Positions 41,569-50,138 of a stretch of DNA of 64,000 nucleotides are shown here, one piece after another. Under the pieces are notes generated by a model. That model worked only from the letters and a program-made list of their open reading frames with translations, searched no databases and was not told where the DNA came from. Both the position numbers and the translations under genes were made by a program. Location of the stretch: contig NZ_JABUQZ010000001.1 of NCBI RefSeq assembly GCF_013342145.1, positions 1,240,001 to 1,304,000 of the forward strand. The letters run 5' to 3'. Position 1 is the first letter of the stretch. The number at the start of each line of letters is the position of its first letter. This stretch comes from Haloterrigena gelatinilytica (GTDB taxonomy: Archaea; Halobacteriota; Halobacteria; Halobacteriales; Natrialbaceae).

Positions 41569-43064
41569 ACCGTCCGACGACGCTGTCGGAGGTACGCGGA
41601 AACAACAAGGCCCGCGACAAACTCGAGGAGTGGGCCGAGAGCTGGGACGACCACCGGGACGCGGTGATCGTCCACGGGAGCCCGGGCGTGGGGAAGACCT
41701 CCGCGGCCCACGCGCTGGCCGGCGACATGGGGTGGCCGGTGATGGAGCTCAACGCCAGCGACAGCCGAGGGGCCGACGTCATCGAGCGCGTCGCTGGCGA
41801 GGCCTCGAAGAGCGGCACGCTCACGGGCGGCGAGGCCGGCCGGCGGCTCGTGATCTTGGACGAGGCGGACAACTTCCACGGCAACGCCGACTACGGCGGC
41901 TCGGCCGAGGTCACGCGGGTGGTCAAGGACGCCAACCAGCCGATCGTCCTCGTGGCCAACGAGTTCTACGATATGAGCCAGTCGCTGCGCAACAGCTGCG
42001 AGACCATCGAGTTCCGCGACGTCTCGAAGCGCTCGATCGTCCCCGTGCTGCGCGACATCTGCCGGCGCGAGGACATCGAGTTCGAGGAGGAGGCCCTAGA
42101 GAAGATCGCCGAGGACACCAGCGGCGACCTGCGCTCGGCGGTCAACGACCTGCAGGCGGTCGCCGAGGAGGCCGAGCGGCTGACCGTCGAGGACGTCGTC
42201 ACCGGCCAGCGCGACACCACGGAGGGGATCTTCGACTTCCTCGACGCGCTCATCAAGGAGGAAGACGCCGAGGGCGCCCTTCGCGCGTCGTACGACGTCG
42301 ACGAGAACCCCGACGAGATGCTGAACTGGATCGAGGACAACGTCCCCAAGGACTACGCGGGCGCGGAGCTGGCCGACGCCTACGAGTTCCTCGCGAACGC
42401 CGACCGCTGGCTGGGCCGGGTGCGGGCGACCCAGAACTACTCCTACTGGCGCTACGCGACGGACAACATGACCGCCGGGGTCGCCGCCTCGCGCCGCGAG
42501 CCCAAGGGCGGTTGGACCCGCTACGGACCGCCGAGCTACTGGTCGAAACTCGGCCGCACCAAGGGGACCCGGAACACCCGCGACGCCATCGCGGAACGCA
42601 TCGCCGAACGCGAGGGCACCAGCGTCGGGACCGCCCGGCGGGAGATCCTCCCGTTCCTCTCGGCGATGACCCACCACTGCAAGAACCGGGATCTGACGGT
42701 CCGGATGGCCGCGGTGTACGAACTCGACGAGAAGGAAGTCTCGTTCGTCACCGGCAGCGGGAAGGACACCAACAAGGTCGAGTCCATCGTCGAAGAGGCC
42801 GAGGAGCGACGAGCCGAGGAGACCGTCGAACACTCCGGCTCGGCGTTCTTCGAACCAGAGGACGCCGGCGACGCCGACGGCGAGGGCGACCCCGACGCCG
42901 CGGACTCGAGCGACGAGGCCGACGGGCAGGAGACCCTCGCGGCGGCCGGCTCGGCGGACGAGGCGAACGAAGCGACGGAGCCGGTCGCCGACGCGACCGA
43001 CGCGGACGGCGACGAGGACCCCGACACCGACGACGACCAGTCGGGACTCTCCGACTTCCTCTAG
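41547..43064 (+). CDS. rfcL: Replication factor C large subunit (clamp loader)
   Basis: This AAA+ protein loads the PCNA sliding clamp during DNA replication. Walker A is GSPGVGKTS at residues 44-52 and Walker B LVILDEAD near 102-109; ELNASDSRG and SLRNSCETIEF fit sensor/SRC regions, and the C-terminal RFC collar follows. The C-terminal tail is very acidic and ends QSGLSDFL, a PIP-box-like PCNA-binding motif. The start is ATG 41547 (MTDWTEKYRP); a GTG two codons upstream exists. The vapBC cassette separates it from the upstream gene and now sits in its promoter region. Confidence 0.95.
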   Translation: MTDWTEKYRPTTLSEVRGNNKARDKLEEWAESWDDHRDAVIVHGSPGVGKTSAAHALAGDMGWPVMELNASDSRGADVIERVAGEASKSGTLTGGEAGRRLVILDEADNFHGNADYGGSAEVTRVVKDANQPIVLVANEFYDMSQSLRNSCETIEFRDVSKRSIVPVLRDICRREDIEFEEEALEKIAEDTSGDLRSAVNDLQAVAEEAERLTVEDVVTGQRDTTEGIFDFLDALIKEEDAEGALRASYDVDENPDEMLNWIEDNVPKDYAGAELADAYEFLANADRWLGRVRATQNYSYWRYATDNMTAGVAASRREPKGGWTRYGPPSYWSKLGRTKGTRNTRDAIAERIAEREGTSVGTARREILPFLSAMTHHCKNRDLTVRMAAVYELDEKEVSFVTGSGKDTNKVESIVEEAEERRAEETVEHSGSAFFEPEDAGDADGEGDPDAADSSDEADGQETLAAAGSADEANEATEPVADATDADGDEDPDTDDDQSGLSDFL

Positions 43065-43189
43065 TCGACCGTAACGATGCGAACCAGTCTACCTTCGAGA
43101 GAGTCTACGAGTACTGATATACCACTGTGTAGTACTACCGGCACTATTACTTCGGAGAACGACGACAGTTACTCCCGGTGACCGACCGA

Positions 43190-43390
43190 ATGACTGGCCA
43201 ACACACCTGTCCCCTCTGTGCGGACGCGTACGACGATCGAACGAGCCTCCGGGTTCACCTCGAGGTCGAACACCGGAAGTCGGAGATCGTCGCCGAGTTC
43301 GTCGACCTGCACGACGCCGGCGCCGGGGGCCGGGTCGACGGCGATCCGACGGTCGTCGGAGAGGACCGACAGGCGCCGTCGGCCGACTGA
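43190..43390 (+). CDS. Small C2H2-type zinc-finger protein (66 aa)
   Basis: CPLCADAYDDRTSLRVHLEVEHRKSEIV is a C2H2 finger (Cys at about 6 and 9, His at about 22 and 27). Such short single-finger proteins are frequent in haloarchaea and have been proposed as regulators. The polar tail (DAGAGGRVDGDP...) is not conserved-looking. ATG 43190 follows a GGTGA ribosome-binding site; an in-frame GTG at 43178 is an alternative. It lies 125 nt downstream of rfcL and is convergent with bioD. Confidence 0.7.
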   Translation: MTGQHTCPLCADAYDDRTSLRVHLEVEHRKSEIVAEFVDLHDAGAGGRVDGDPTVVGEDRQAPSAD

Positions 43391-43459
43391 GGTTCCCGTC
43401 CTCGCTCTGTTCTACTCGCTTTTCGTCCACGTCGAGCGTCGGCTGACCCCGAACGGACT

Positions 43460-44143
43460 TCAGTCGTCCGCAGTCGAGAGTCGCTCGAGAAACGAAACCG
43501 AGAGCGCGTCGCTGACACCGGCGGCCAGCGCCGCCGGCGATTCGCCGTCGAGCGGCGGCACCGTCTCGACGCCGTGGCCGGTCATGCGCTCGAGTTCGTC
43601 GGGGTTCGTCCGTTCGGCGACCGTCGCCCCGGCGTACTCGTTGCAGACGATCCCCGCGATAGCGACGCCGCGGCGCTCTAAGGCCTCGATCGAGAGCGCG
43701 GTGTGGTTCAGCGTGCCCAGCCCCGACCGGGTGACGACGACGGCCGTCGCCTCGAGATCGGCGACGAGATCGATCACCTCGCGGTCGCCGGCCAGCGGGA
43801 CGCGGAGGCCGCCGATCCCCTCGACGATCGGCACGGGCGTCTCGGCGACGGCGTCCTCGCAGGCCGTCCGAAGTTCCTCGTAGGAGAGTTCCTCGTCGGC
43901 CACCTCGGCCGCGACTCGCGGCGCCAGCGCGGGCTCGAGATAGCGGGGACAGGTCGCCGCGTCGGGGTCGCCGCAGGCGTCGGCGACGAAGCCGGCGTCG
44001 TCGTCCGGCGGCGATCCCGTTTGGGCGGGTTTGATCGCCCGGGCGTCGACGCCCCGTTCGCGGAACCAACGAGTGATCCCGGCGGTGACGACGGTCTTTC
44101 CGATTCCGGTTCCGGTGCCGACGACTGCGATGGGTTCGGTCAT
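43460..44143 (-). CDS. bioD: Dethiobiotin synthase
   Basis: BioD closes the ureido ring of dethiobiotin from 7,8-diaminopelargonate, CO2 and ATP. The P-loop AVVGTGTGIGKTVVTAGI starts at residue 6, KPAQTG at about 39-44 is the substrate loop, and VEGIGGLRVPL holds the second conserved block. The 227 aa fit the family. It is the last gene of the operon, starting 3 nt after the bioF stop. Confidence 0.93.
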   Translation of the reverse strand: MTEPIAVVGTGTGIGKTVVTAGITRWFRERGVDARAIKPAQTGSPPDDDAGFVADACGDPDAATCPRYLEPALAPRVAAEVADEELSYEELRTACEDAVAETPVPIVEGIGGLRVPLAGDREVIDLVADLEATAVVVTRSGLGTLNHTALSIEALERRGVAIAGIVCNEYAGATVAERTNPDELERMTGHGVETVPPLDGESPAALAAGVSDALSVSFLERLSTADD

Positions 44144-44146
44144 GGG

Positions 44147-45379
44147 TTACAGCAGTCCGAGCTCGTCGCCGGTCGCCCGGAACGCCTCGAGGCAGGCGAC
44201 GATGTCGTCGCGATCGTGGGTCGCCATCGGAACGACCCGGATGCGACTGGTCCCCTCGGGAACCGTGGGGGGTCTGATCGCGGGCGCGACGACGTTTCGT
44301 TCTCGCACGCCCTCCGCGAGCGCGAGCGCGTCGGTTCGATCGCCGACGATGACCGGGAGGATCTGCGAGTCACCGAGCACCTCCAGGCCCATCGACTCGA
44401 GGCCGTCTCGGAGGTGCGAGACGTTCTCCCAGAGGCGCTCGCGGACGTCGCTGTGACGGGCGACGTGCAGCGCCTCGCTGGCGGCGGCGGCGGCGGGCGG
44501 GGCGAGGCCGGTCGAGAAGACGAACGAGCGGGCGTCGTTCACGAGACACTCGATCAGATCCTCGCTGCCCGCGACGTAGCCGCCCTGACTCGCCAGCGCC
44601 TTCGAGAGCGTTCCCAGCTGGACGTGGACGCGGTCCGCGATGCCCTCGGCCTGGACGACGCCGCCGCCGTCGGCGTAGAGCCCGGTCGCGTGGGCCTCGT
44701 CGACCATCACCCACGCGCCGTGGGCTTCGGCGGCGTCGCAGATCGCCTCGAGGGGCGCGACGGTGCCGTCCATGCTGAACACCGAGTCGGTGACGACCAG
44801 CCAGGACTCCTCGCTCGCGCCGGCGCGGTCGGCCCGGTCCTCGAGTTTCGACCGCAGGTCCGCGGCGTCGCAGTGGTCGTAGACGACCGTCTCGGCGTCG
44901 GCGAGACGACAGCCGTCGATGATGCTCGCGTGATTGAGCTCGTCGGAGAAGATGACGTCCGGCGCTAAGGCCGCGATCGTCCCGACGTTGGCGGCGTACC
45001 CCGAGGAGAAGACGAGCGCGCGCTCGGCGTCTTTCGTCTCGGCGAGCTGGCGCTCTAAGTCCCGGTGGACCATCGTATCGCCGGTCACCAGCCGGCTCGC
45101 GCCGGCGCCCGTGCCGACGGTCGCGGCGGCCTGCCGGGCGGCGTTCTCGACGCGCTGGTCGTCGGTCAGCCCCAGGTAATTGTTCGAGGCGAAAACCAGC
45201 GCCTCGGTCGAGTCGAGGACCGGTAGCTCGCCGCCCGACGGCGGGGCGAAGTAACCCCGCTCGGCGACTCGGTCGACGGGCGAGAGCGATCGTTTCAGAT
45301 CGGCGTCCTCGAGCGATCGGAGCCGGTCCTCGAGGTCGAACCCGCGATCTTCCATTCGGGTAAAGGGTGACATCGCCAT
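44147..45379 (-). CDS. bioF: 8-Amino-7-oxononanoate synthase
   Basis: This PLP enzyme joins a pimeloyl thioester to alanine to give 8-amino-7-oxononanoate. Family motifs are ALVFASNNYLGLT, GTGAGASRLVTGD, the substrate-binding histidine in FSDELNHASIIDG, VMVDEAHATGLYADGGGV, and the PLP lysine in QLGTLSKALASQGGYVAG. 410 aa. ATG 45379 is used; ATGs at 45373 and 45355 (MEDRGFDLEDRL) are alternatives, and similarity starts near the last. A gap of about 115 nt separates it from bioU. Confidence 0.93.
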   Translation of the reverse strand: MAMSPFTRMEDRGFDLEDRLRSLEDADLKRSLSPVDRVAERGYFAPPSGGELPVLDSTEALVFASNNYLGLTDDQRVENAARQAAATVGTGAGASRLVTGDTMVHRDLERQLAETKDAERALVFSSGYAANVGTIAALAPDVIFSDELNHASIIDGCRLADAETVVYDHCDAADLRSKLEDRADRAGASEESWLVVTDSVFSMDGTVAPLEAICDAAEAHGAWVMVDEAHATGLYADGGGVVQAEGIADRVHVQLGTLSKALASQGGYVAGSEDLIECLVNDARSFVFSTGLAPPAAAAASEALHVARHSDVRERLWENVSHLRDGLESMGLEVLGDSQILPVIVGDRTDALALAEGVRERNVVAPAIRPPTVPEGTSRIRVVPMATHDRDDIVACLEAFRATGDELGLL

Positions 45380-45494
45380 GGTTTCACTCTCACGGTTCCG
45401 TTCGGAGCGGCCGTTTCCCGCGATACCGTCCGGGAGAACGACTCAAGCGCTGCCGTAGCTGCATCGGCGGTGCGGACGGGACGGCTCGAGCGGT

Positions 45495-46556
45495 TCAGAA
45501 CCCGGGCATCAGTTCGGCCGGGCCGAAAACGCCGTACTCGCCCGCACGGTTTCGGCGAGCGCCGGCTTTCAGGTAGCCGAGCGCCGGTCCGTTGACGTTG
45601 GCTTCCATGCTCGTCTCGTCGCCGAGTCGGAACGTGTTCGTCGCCGTCTCGCCGTCGAACGTTCGGCCAGTCACGCGGACGGTCGTGGTCGTCGGCTTCT
45701 CGTCGCTGCGCACGTCGAGGATGCCGCCCACCGTGACGTCCTCGGCGTCGCAGACCCCCGCGCGCTCGAGCAGAACGTCGTCGGCGTGTTCCATGTCCTC
45801 GAACTCGATGACGCCGTCGCGGTCGTCGATGATCGCCTCGATCTCCTCGTCGGAGAGGTCGCGCGCGGTCTCGAGGTCGTAGTCGGGGAGGTGGGCGACG
45901 TCCTCGCGGACGGTGCCGCGGTTGTCCTCGTAGCCCGATTTGAGGCCGACGCCCCACCAGATGTCGACGTCGGTGACCTCGACGAACGACTGGGCGGCGA
46001 GCGCCGCGGCGCCCGTCAGGAGACCGGGCGTCGCCCCGGCGCCGCAGATGAAGGTGATGCCCGCGTCCTCGAAGGCCGCGCTGCGCTCGTCCAGCATGTC
46101 GATCACGCGCGAGCGCTTGAGCACGTCGATCAGTACACCCGAGTAGCCGCCCTCGAGGAAGCGGTCGGCGACCCGCGGGATGAAGTCGTGTTCGTAGTTC
46201 GGCAGCGCGAGCAGGACGGCGTCGATCCCGTCGCCGCGATCGATGACGTCCCGAATGGGGTCCTCGCTGGGGCGAGCCTGCTCGGAGGCGACGACGCCCC
46301 TGTCCTCGCCGTGTCGTTTGACGCCGCCCTCGCTGTCGACGGCAGTCGCTCCCCCGCCGTCGGCAGCGACTTCGTTGTCGATATTGCCCTCCGTCGCCGC
46401 CAGCAGTTCGTCGACGTCCAGCCCGTCGAAATCGATCGCCGTGCCGTGACGATCGCAAGCCGCGACAGGCGTCAGATCGTCCTTGTGCTGGCTGACCTCG
46501 AGCGCTCGTCGGCCGATACCTCCCGTTCCAAGTACTGCAAACGTGACTTCGTCCAT
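45495..46556 (-). CDS. bioU: BioU-type saccharopine-dehydrogenase-like enzyme (8-amino-7-oxononanoate to diaminopelargonate)
   Basis: The Rossmann start VTFAVLGTGGIGRRALEVSQ and the C-terminal domain (GAGATPGLLTGAAALAAQSF, then VEVTDVDIWWGVGLKSGYEDNRGTVREDV) mark a saccharopine-dehydrogenase-like NAD(P) enzyme. The operon has bioB, bioF and bioD but no bioA, and BioU is known to replace BioA in cyanobacteria and some haloarchaea. In cyanobacteria it donates its own lysine; haloarchaeal forms are reported to lack that lysine and use free lysine. I cannot align that residue here. The call rests on operon position and fold. It starts 24 nt after bioB. Confidence 0.8.
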   Translation of the reverse strand: MDEVTFAVLGTGGIGRRALEVSQHKDDLTPVAACDRHGTAIDFDGLDVDELLAATEGNIDNEVAADGGGATAVDSEGGVKRHGEDRGVVASEQARPSEDPIRDVIDRGDGIDAVLLALPNYEHDFIPRVADRFLEGGYSGVLIDVLKRSRVIDMLDERSAAFEDAGITFICGAGATPGLLTGAAALAAQSFVEVTDVDIWWGVGLKSGYEDNRGTVREDVAHLPDYDLETARDLSDEEIEAIIDDRDGVIEFEDMEHADDVLLERAGVCDAEDVTVGGILDVRSDEKPTTTTVRVTGRTFDGETATNTFRLGDETSMEANVNGPALGYLKAGARRNRAGEYGVFGPAELMPGF

Positions 46557-46580
46557 GAGTGTACTCGCGTCTCTCGTTCG

Positions 46581-47687
46581 TCAGTCGTCGCTCGGTTCCG
46601 CGCCCGTACTCGCCGACGTCTCGGTCGACGATTCCGCGGCGTCGTCGTGGCGGGCCTTGACCGTCTCGGGGTCGAACTCGTTGGCCTCCATGTTTGGCTC
46701 GAGTCCGGCCCGCTCGACGATCGCGAGGTCGTCGCCGGGCGACTGGCCCTCCGTGGTCAGGTAATCGCCCGTGAGCAGCCCGTCGGCGCCGGCCTCGAGT
46801 GGCAGGTGCTGCTCCTCGGGCGCCAGGTTCGCCTCCCGACCGCCGGTCAGGCGCACCCGCGATTCGGGGTGGAGCAGTTTGTAGACCGCGACCGTCTTCA
46901 CGATCTCCTCGGTGGTGATGTCGGCACCCTGCTCGTACAGCGGCGTCCCCTCGACCGGGTTCAACACGTTCACCGGCAGCGAGGAGATGCCGATGTCCTG
47001 GAGGGCGATCGCGGCCTCGACGCGGTCGGCCGGCGTCTCGCCCATCCCGAGGATGACGCCGGCACAGAGGTCCATCCCCGCTTCCTTGGCCACCTCGAGG
47101 GTCTCGACGCGATCCTCGAAGCTGTGGGTGTCGACGATCTCGGGGAAGTACCGCGGCGAGGTCTCGATGTTGTGATTGTAGTGGTTGATCCCCTCGTCGG
47201 CGAGGATCGCGGCCTCCTCCTCGGTCAGAATGCCCAGCGAGGCGTCGACCTCGAGATCGCACTCGTCGCGGACGAGCCGGATCGACTCGATGACCTCCTG
47301 CCACTCCTCGGGGCGGCGTTCCTTCGAGACGCCCTTCTCGGCGACGACGATGCCGAAGCGCTGGGCGCCGTCGGCCTCGGCTCGCTTGGCGGCCTCGAGG
47401 ATCTTCTCGGGACCGAGGAAGCCGTAGGTGTCGATTCCGGTGTCGAAGTGGACCGACTGGGCGCAGAAGCCGCAGTCCTCGGCGCAGTTGCCGGCCTTCG
47501 CGTTGACGATCGAACAGGCGTCGACCGTGCCGTCGCCGAAGCGGTCGCGCACGACGGCACCGGCCTCTGCGAGCGGTTCGACCGGTTGCGCCATCAGCGC
47601 TAGCCCGTCGGTCCGATCCAGTCGCTCGCCGGCCAGCACCCGCTCGAGCGCGTCGTCGACCGTCCGGTTGTCCGTCTCGTAAACCAC
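46581..47687 (-). CDS. bioB: Biotin synthase (radical SAM)
   Basis: BioB inserts sulfur into dethiobiotin to make biotin. The radical-SAM cluster CxxxCxxC is Cys68, Cys72 and Cys75 (NCAEDCGFC). Further typical segments are YNHNIETSPRYFPEIV, GVILGMGET, SLPVNVLNPVEGTPL and RLTGGREANL. The tail after about residue 340 is acidic and not conserved-looking. The GTG at 47687 is taken as start because a TATA box lies 25 nt upstream, giving a leaderless message; ATGs further upstream give unrelated residues. It is the first gene of the biotin operon. Confidence 0.94.
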   Translation of the reverse strand: MVYETDNRTVDDALERVLAGERLDRTDGLALMAQPVEPLAEAGAVVRDRFGDGTVDACSIVNAKAGNCAEDCGFCAQSVHFDTGIDTYGFLGPEKILEAAKRAEADGAQRFGIVVAEKGVSKERRPEEWQEVIESIRLVRDECDLEVDASLGILTEEEAAILADEGINHYNHNIETSPRYFPEIVDTHSFEDRVETLEVAKEAGMDLCAGVILGMGETPADRVEAAIALQDIGISSLPVNVLNPVEGTPLYEQGADITTEEIVKTVAVYKLLHPESRVRLTGGREANLAPEEQHLPLEAGADGLLTGDYLTTEGQSPGDDLAIVERAGLEPNMEANEFDPETVKARHDDAAESSTETSASTGAEPSDD

Positions 47688-47707
47688 GTCTCTAGAGGAG
47701 GTTAACG

Positions 47708-47716
47708 AAAATATAA
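47708..47716 (-). promoter_or_regulatory. TATA box of the biotin operon
   Basis: TTATATTTT on the minus strand is centred 25 nt before the bioB GTG at 47687, which fits a leaderless transcript for bioB-bioU-bioF-bioD. No clear BirA-type operator was recognised around it. Confidence 0.65.
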
Positions 47717-47884
47717 CGTTTTTGGATGTTCGCTTCGAGAGAAAACGGACGGAGCGAGCGTCTGAAAACGCCGGTTGCGTCCCATAGAGCGCCCTGCGAA
47801 CGCGCTCCGGTTCGAGATTCGGGGGCTCGAGCGCTGACAACGCGCGGCCCGTTCACGTCGGTTCCCCAACCGTTTAATATTACT

Positions 47885-47896
47885 GTGTGGTCACAC
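47885..47896. promoter_or_regulatory. Palindrome GTGTG-GT-CACAC at the dehalogenase-like promoter
   Basis: A perfect 5+2+5 palindrome lies between the TATA box TTTAATAT (47873-47880) and the ATG at 47902, so a bound repressor would block initiation. No regulator gene is adjacent. Confidence 0.45.
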
Positions 47897-47901
47897 GGCT
47901 C

Positions 47902-48801
47902 ATGGTAGTACGCATCTCGGAGGAACGGTTCGCCGACGTGCCCGATTTCGACTACGAGCCGGAGTACGTCGACGTCGGCGAGTTGCGAATGGCCTACGTC
48001 GAAACCGGCGGGAGCGGGGACGGCGGCAGAGACGAGGAGACGTTCCTCTGTCTCCACGGCGAGCCGACGTGGTCGTTCCTCTACCGAAAGATGATGCCGA
48101 TCCTGGCCGAGCGCGGCCGCGTCGTGGTCCCCGATCTGATCGGCTGCGGGCGCTCCGACAGGTACGAGGACCGCGACGCCTACTCCGTCGAGATGCACTA
48201 CGACGCGCTCGAGACGTTCGTCGAGGCACTCGATCTGACGAACGTCACGCTCGTCTGCCAGGACTGGGGCGGCGTCCTCGGGCTCCCGCTCGCGGTCCAC
48301 CGGCCGGAGCGGTTCGCGCGACTCGTTCCGATGAACACCGGCGTCCCGGACGGGACCCAGGAGATGAGCGACCGATGGCACGAGTTCGCCGAGATGGTGG
48401 CGACCGCCGACGACCTCGACATCGGCAGACTCGTCCGGAACGGCTGTTACCGCGACCTCTCTGAGGCGGTCGTCGACGCCTATCGCGCGCCGTTCCCCGA
48501 CGAGCGACACATGGCCGCCGCGCGGACGTTCCCCGGCCTCGTCCCGACATCGCCCGACGACCCCGGGGCGGAGCTGATGGCCGAAACGCAGGAGCGCCTC
48601 GGCGAGTGGGAGAAACCGGCGTTCGTGCTGTTCGGCAGGGAGGATCCGATCACGTCTCACGACCGGGATCCGCTCCGACAACACATCCCGACCGCGACCG
48701 AGCAGCCCGACGTCTGGATCGACGAGGCGGCACATTTCCTACAGGAGGACGCCGGCGAGGAGATCGCCGAACGCATCGTCGAGTTCGTCGATCGGACCTG
48801 A
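47902..48801 (+). CDS. Alpha/beta hydrolase, haloalkane-dehalogenase-like
   Basis: The protein of 299 aa has the haloalkane dehalogenase pattern: oxyanion/halide segment LHGEPTWSF, nucleophile Asp121 with neighbouring Trp122 (CQDWGGVLGL), a late acid in FGREDPIT and the base in EAAHFLQED. The HGEPTW and DWGG motifs resemble the DhlA (HLD-I) class. It may cleave carbon-halogen bonds, but related hydrolases act on other substrates. ATG 47902 is favoured by a TATA box 25 nt upstream. It diverges from the biotin operon. Confidence 0.85.
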   Translation: MVVRISEERFADVPDFDYEPEYVDVGELRMAYVETGGSGDGGRDEETFLCLHGEPTWSFLYRKMMPILAERGRVVVPDLIGCGRSDRYEDRDAYSVEMHYDALETFVEALDLTNVTLVCQDWGGVLGLPLAVHRPERFARLVPMNTGVPDGTQEMSDRWHEFAEMVATADDLDIGRLVRNGCYRDLSEAVVDAYRAPFPDERHMAAARTFPGLVPTSPDDPGAELMAETQERLGEWEKPAFVLFGREDPITSHDRDPLRQHIPTATEQPDVWIDEAAHFLQEDAGEEIAERIVEFVDRT

Positions 48802-48827
48802 CTCGATCCGGGCGACCCCAACGACCG

Positions 48828-49439
48828 CTATCCGGGTCGCTCCTCTCGGCGAACGAAGCCGATCGTCGCCGGATCGAAGTAGTACGTCGAGCGGCAGTCC
48901 GCACACGAGGCCGTCAACAGCTTCCCGTGTTTGTACTGTTTCCACAGCTTCGTCTGGTCCCGTTCGATATCCAGCGTGACCGGGTGGCCGCAGTCGGGAA
49001 TCGTACAGGGAAACCGGATGTACCAGTTAGGCACCGAGAGCGCCCCGAGGGGCGCGAGTTCGCTCCGGAGGCGACTGAGCAGATTGAAGATCGTAAACGA
49101 CGGGTTCTCCCGATCGATCGCCACGCCGTCGACGTCGCTTACGTACCCGTCCCGCTGGCGTTCGTCCTCGTGGAGCGGGAGCACCGGAATCCCCTTGGCC
49201 CGCGCGTAGCCGATCTCCTGGTTGATCCACCGGTCGGTCGCCGCGTCGTCGGTTACCACCGCGACGACGACGTCGCTGTTCGCGAGTCGTCCCTCGAGTC
49301 GCTTCCGCGAGCGGCCGGACTCGACCTCCTCGAGGGCGATGTGGACGCCGAAGGGGAAGTTCTTGACCGTCGAGAACAGTTCCTGGACGAGCTCGAGGTC
49401 GCCGGGGGCGTGCGAGACGTAGATCTGTTCTCCGGTCAT
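48828..49439 (-). CDS. TIR-domain protein with a C-terminal zinc ribbon (203 aa)
   Basis: Residues 1-125 are TIR-like: QIYVSHAPGDLELVQELF, then EGRLANSDVVVAVVTDDAATDRWINQEIGYARAKGIPVLPL. Glu75 in RWINQEIG lies where the catalytic glutamate of NAD-cleaving TIR domains is found. Residues 145-182 hold two Cys pairs (Cys145/Cys150 and Cys179/Cys182), a likely zinc ribbon. TIR proteins in prokaryotes often serve in anti-phage defence, consuming NAD or making signals. No ThsA, SAVED, Argonaute or other partner is adjacent. The function of this architecture is unknown. The stop is 27 nt from the convergent dehalogenase-like gene. Confidence 0.83.
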   Translation of the reverse strand: MTGEQIYVSHAPGDLELVQELFSTVKNFPFGVHIALEEVESGRSRKRLEGRLANSDVVVAVVTDDAATDRWINQEIGYARAKGIPVLPLHEDERQRDGYVSDVDGVAIDRENPSFTIFNLLSRLRSELAPLGALSVPNWYIRFPCTIPDCGHPVTLDIERDQTKLWKQYKHGKLLTASCADCRSTYYFDPATIGFVRREERPG

Positions 49440-49605
49440 CTGCGAATCTACGACGACTGGTGTGTGAGAGATTATTAATCTACCTACTTTCAGACCGTCA
49501 CGATCGCCTGAAAAACCTACTGACTGATTCAGCGAACGATTCCCTGACTGTCCGTCTTCCTATCTGCCCGTCCGTCGTTCGGCCAACCGCAGGCCGGTAC
49601 GGATC

Positions 49606-50043
49606 CTACCCGTCGGCCGACTGCACCGTCCCGAGGACCCGCTGCGAGAACTCGAGGTCGTCGATCTCCAGTCCCAGTCCCTCGAACCACTCTCGTTTCA
49701 CGTGCCACTCGCCGCGCCGCTGCCCGTCGGTCGTCAGCGACGTCGCCTCGAGGCGGCCCGGCGACCACTCGCGCTCGGCGGCGATATCGAGTACCGTTCG
49801 GACGACGGTCCCGACTTCATTGCTGTCGACGGCGGGTGTCTCGGCGACGGTCTCGTACTCGAGGACGATGCCAGCCCCGTCCGGAACCGCAGTTGCAGTC
49901 TCGCCGTCAGTGACATCATCCGCGGTCGAGTCCGAGCCGTCGCGCTCGTCGTCCGGCGGTCGCAACTCACAGCCCGTGACGTAGATCCCCTGTCCCATCA
50001 GGCGGTTCTCGAGCGTCACCGGGATGGGGTAGTCGTTAGTCAT
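49606..50043 (-). CDS. Hypothetical protein (145 aa)
   Basis: No family is recognised. A beta-rich start (PIPVTLENRLMGQGIYVTGCELRPPD) is followed by an acidic, disordered-looking stretch (DDERDGSDSTADDVTDG) and a second part (GIVLEYETVAETPAVDSNEVGTVVRTVLDIAAEREWSPGRLEATSLTTDGQRRGEWHVKREW). The second part has typical strand-helix spacing. ATG 50043 is chosen; the upstream frame gives unrelated residues. It lies upstream of the TIR gene on the same strand, about 166 nt apart, so functional linkage is not implied. Confidence 0.55.
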   Translation of the reverse strand: MTNDYPIPVTLENRLMGQGIYVTGCELRPPDDERDGSDSTADDVTDGETATAVPDGAGIVLEYETVAETPAVDSNEVGTVVRTVLDIAAEREWSPGRLEATSLTTDGQRRGEWHVKREWFEGLGLEIDDLEFSQRVLGTVQSADG

Positions 50044-50138
50044 GCGATACGCTACCGTGACCGAGGGGAAAAGTCCAGTGGCGCGGCCCTGCCGCACCTC
50101 GCGATGTGATCGATTCTCCGTGACCTATCAACTCCCGA

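Noticed and set aside
45786..47603. A 605-codon plus-strand frame
   Set aside because: Antisense to bioU and bioB, both with conserved motifs.
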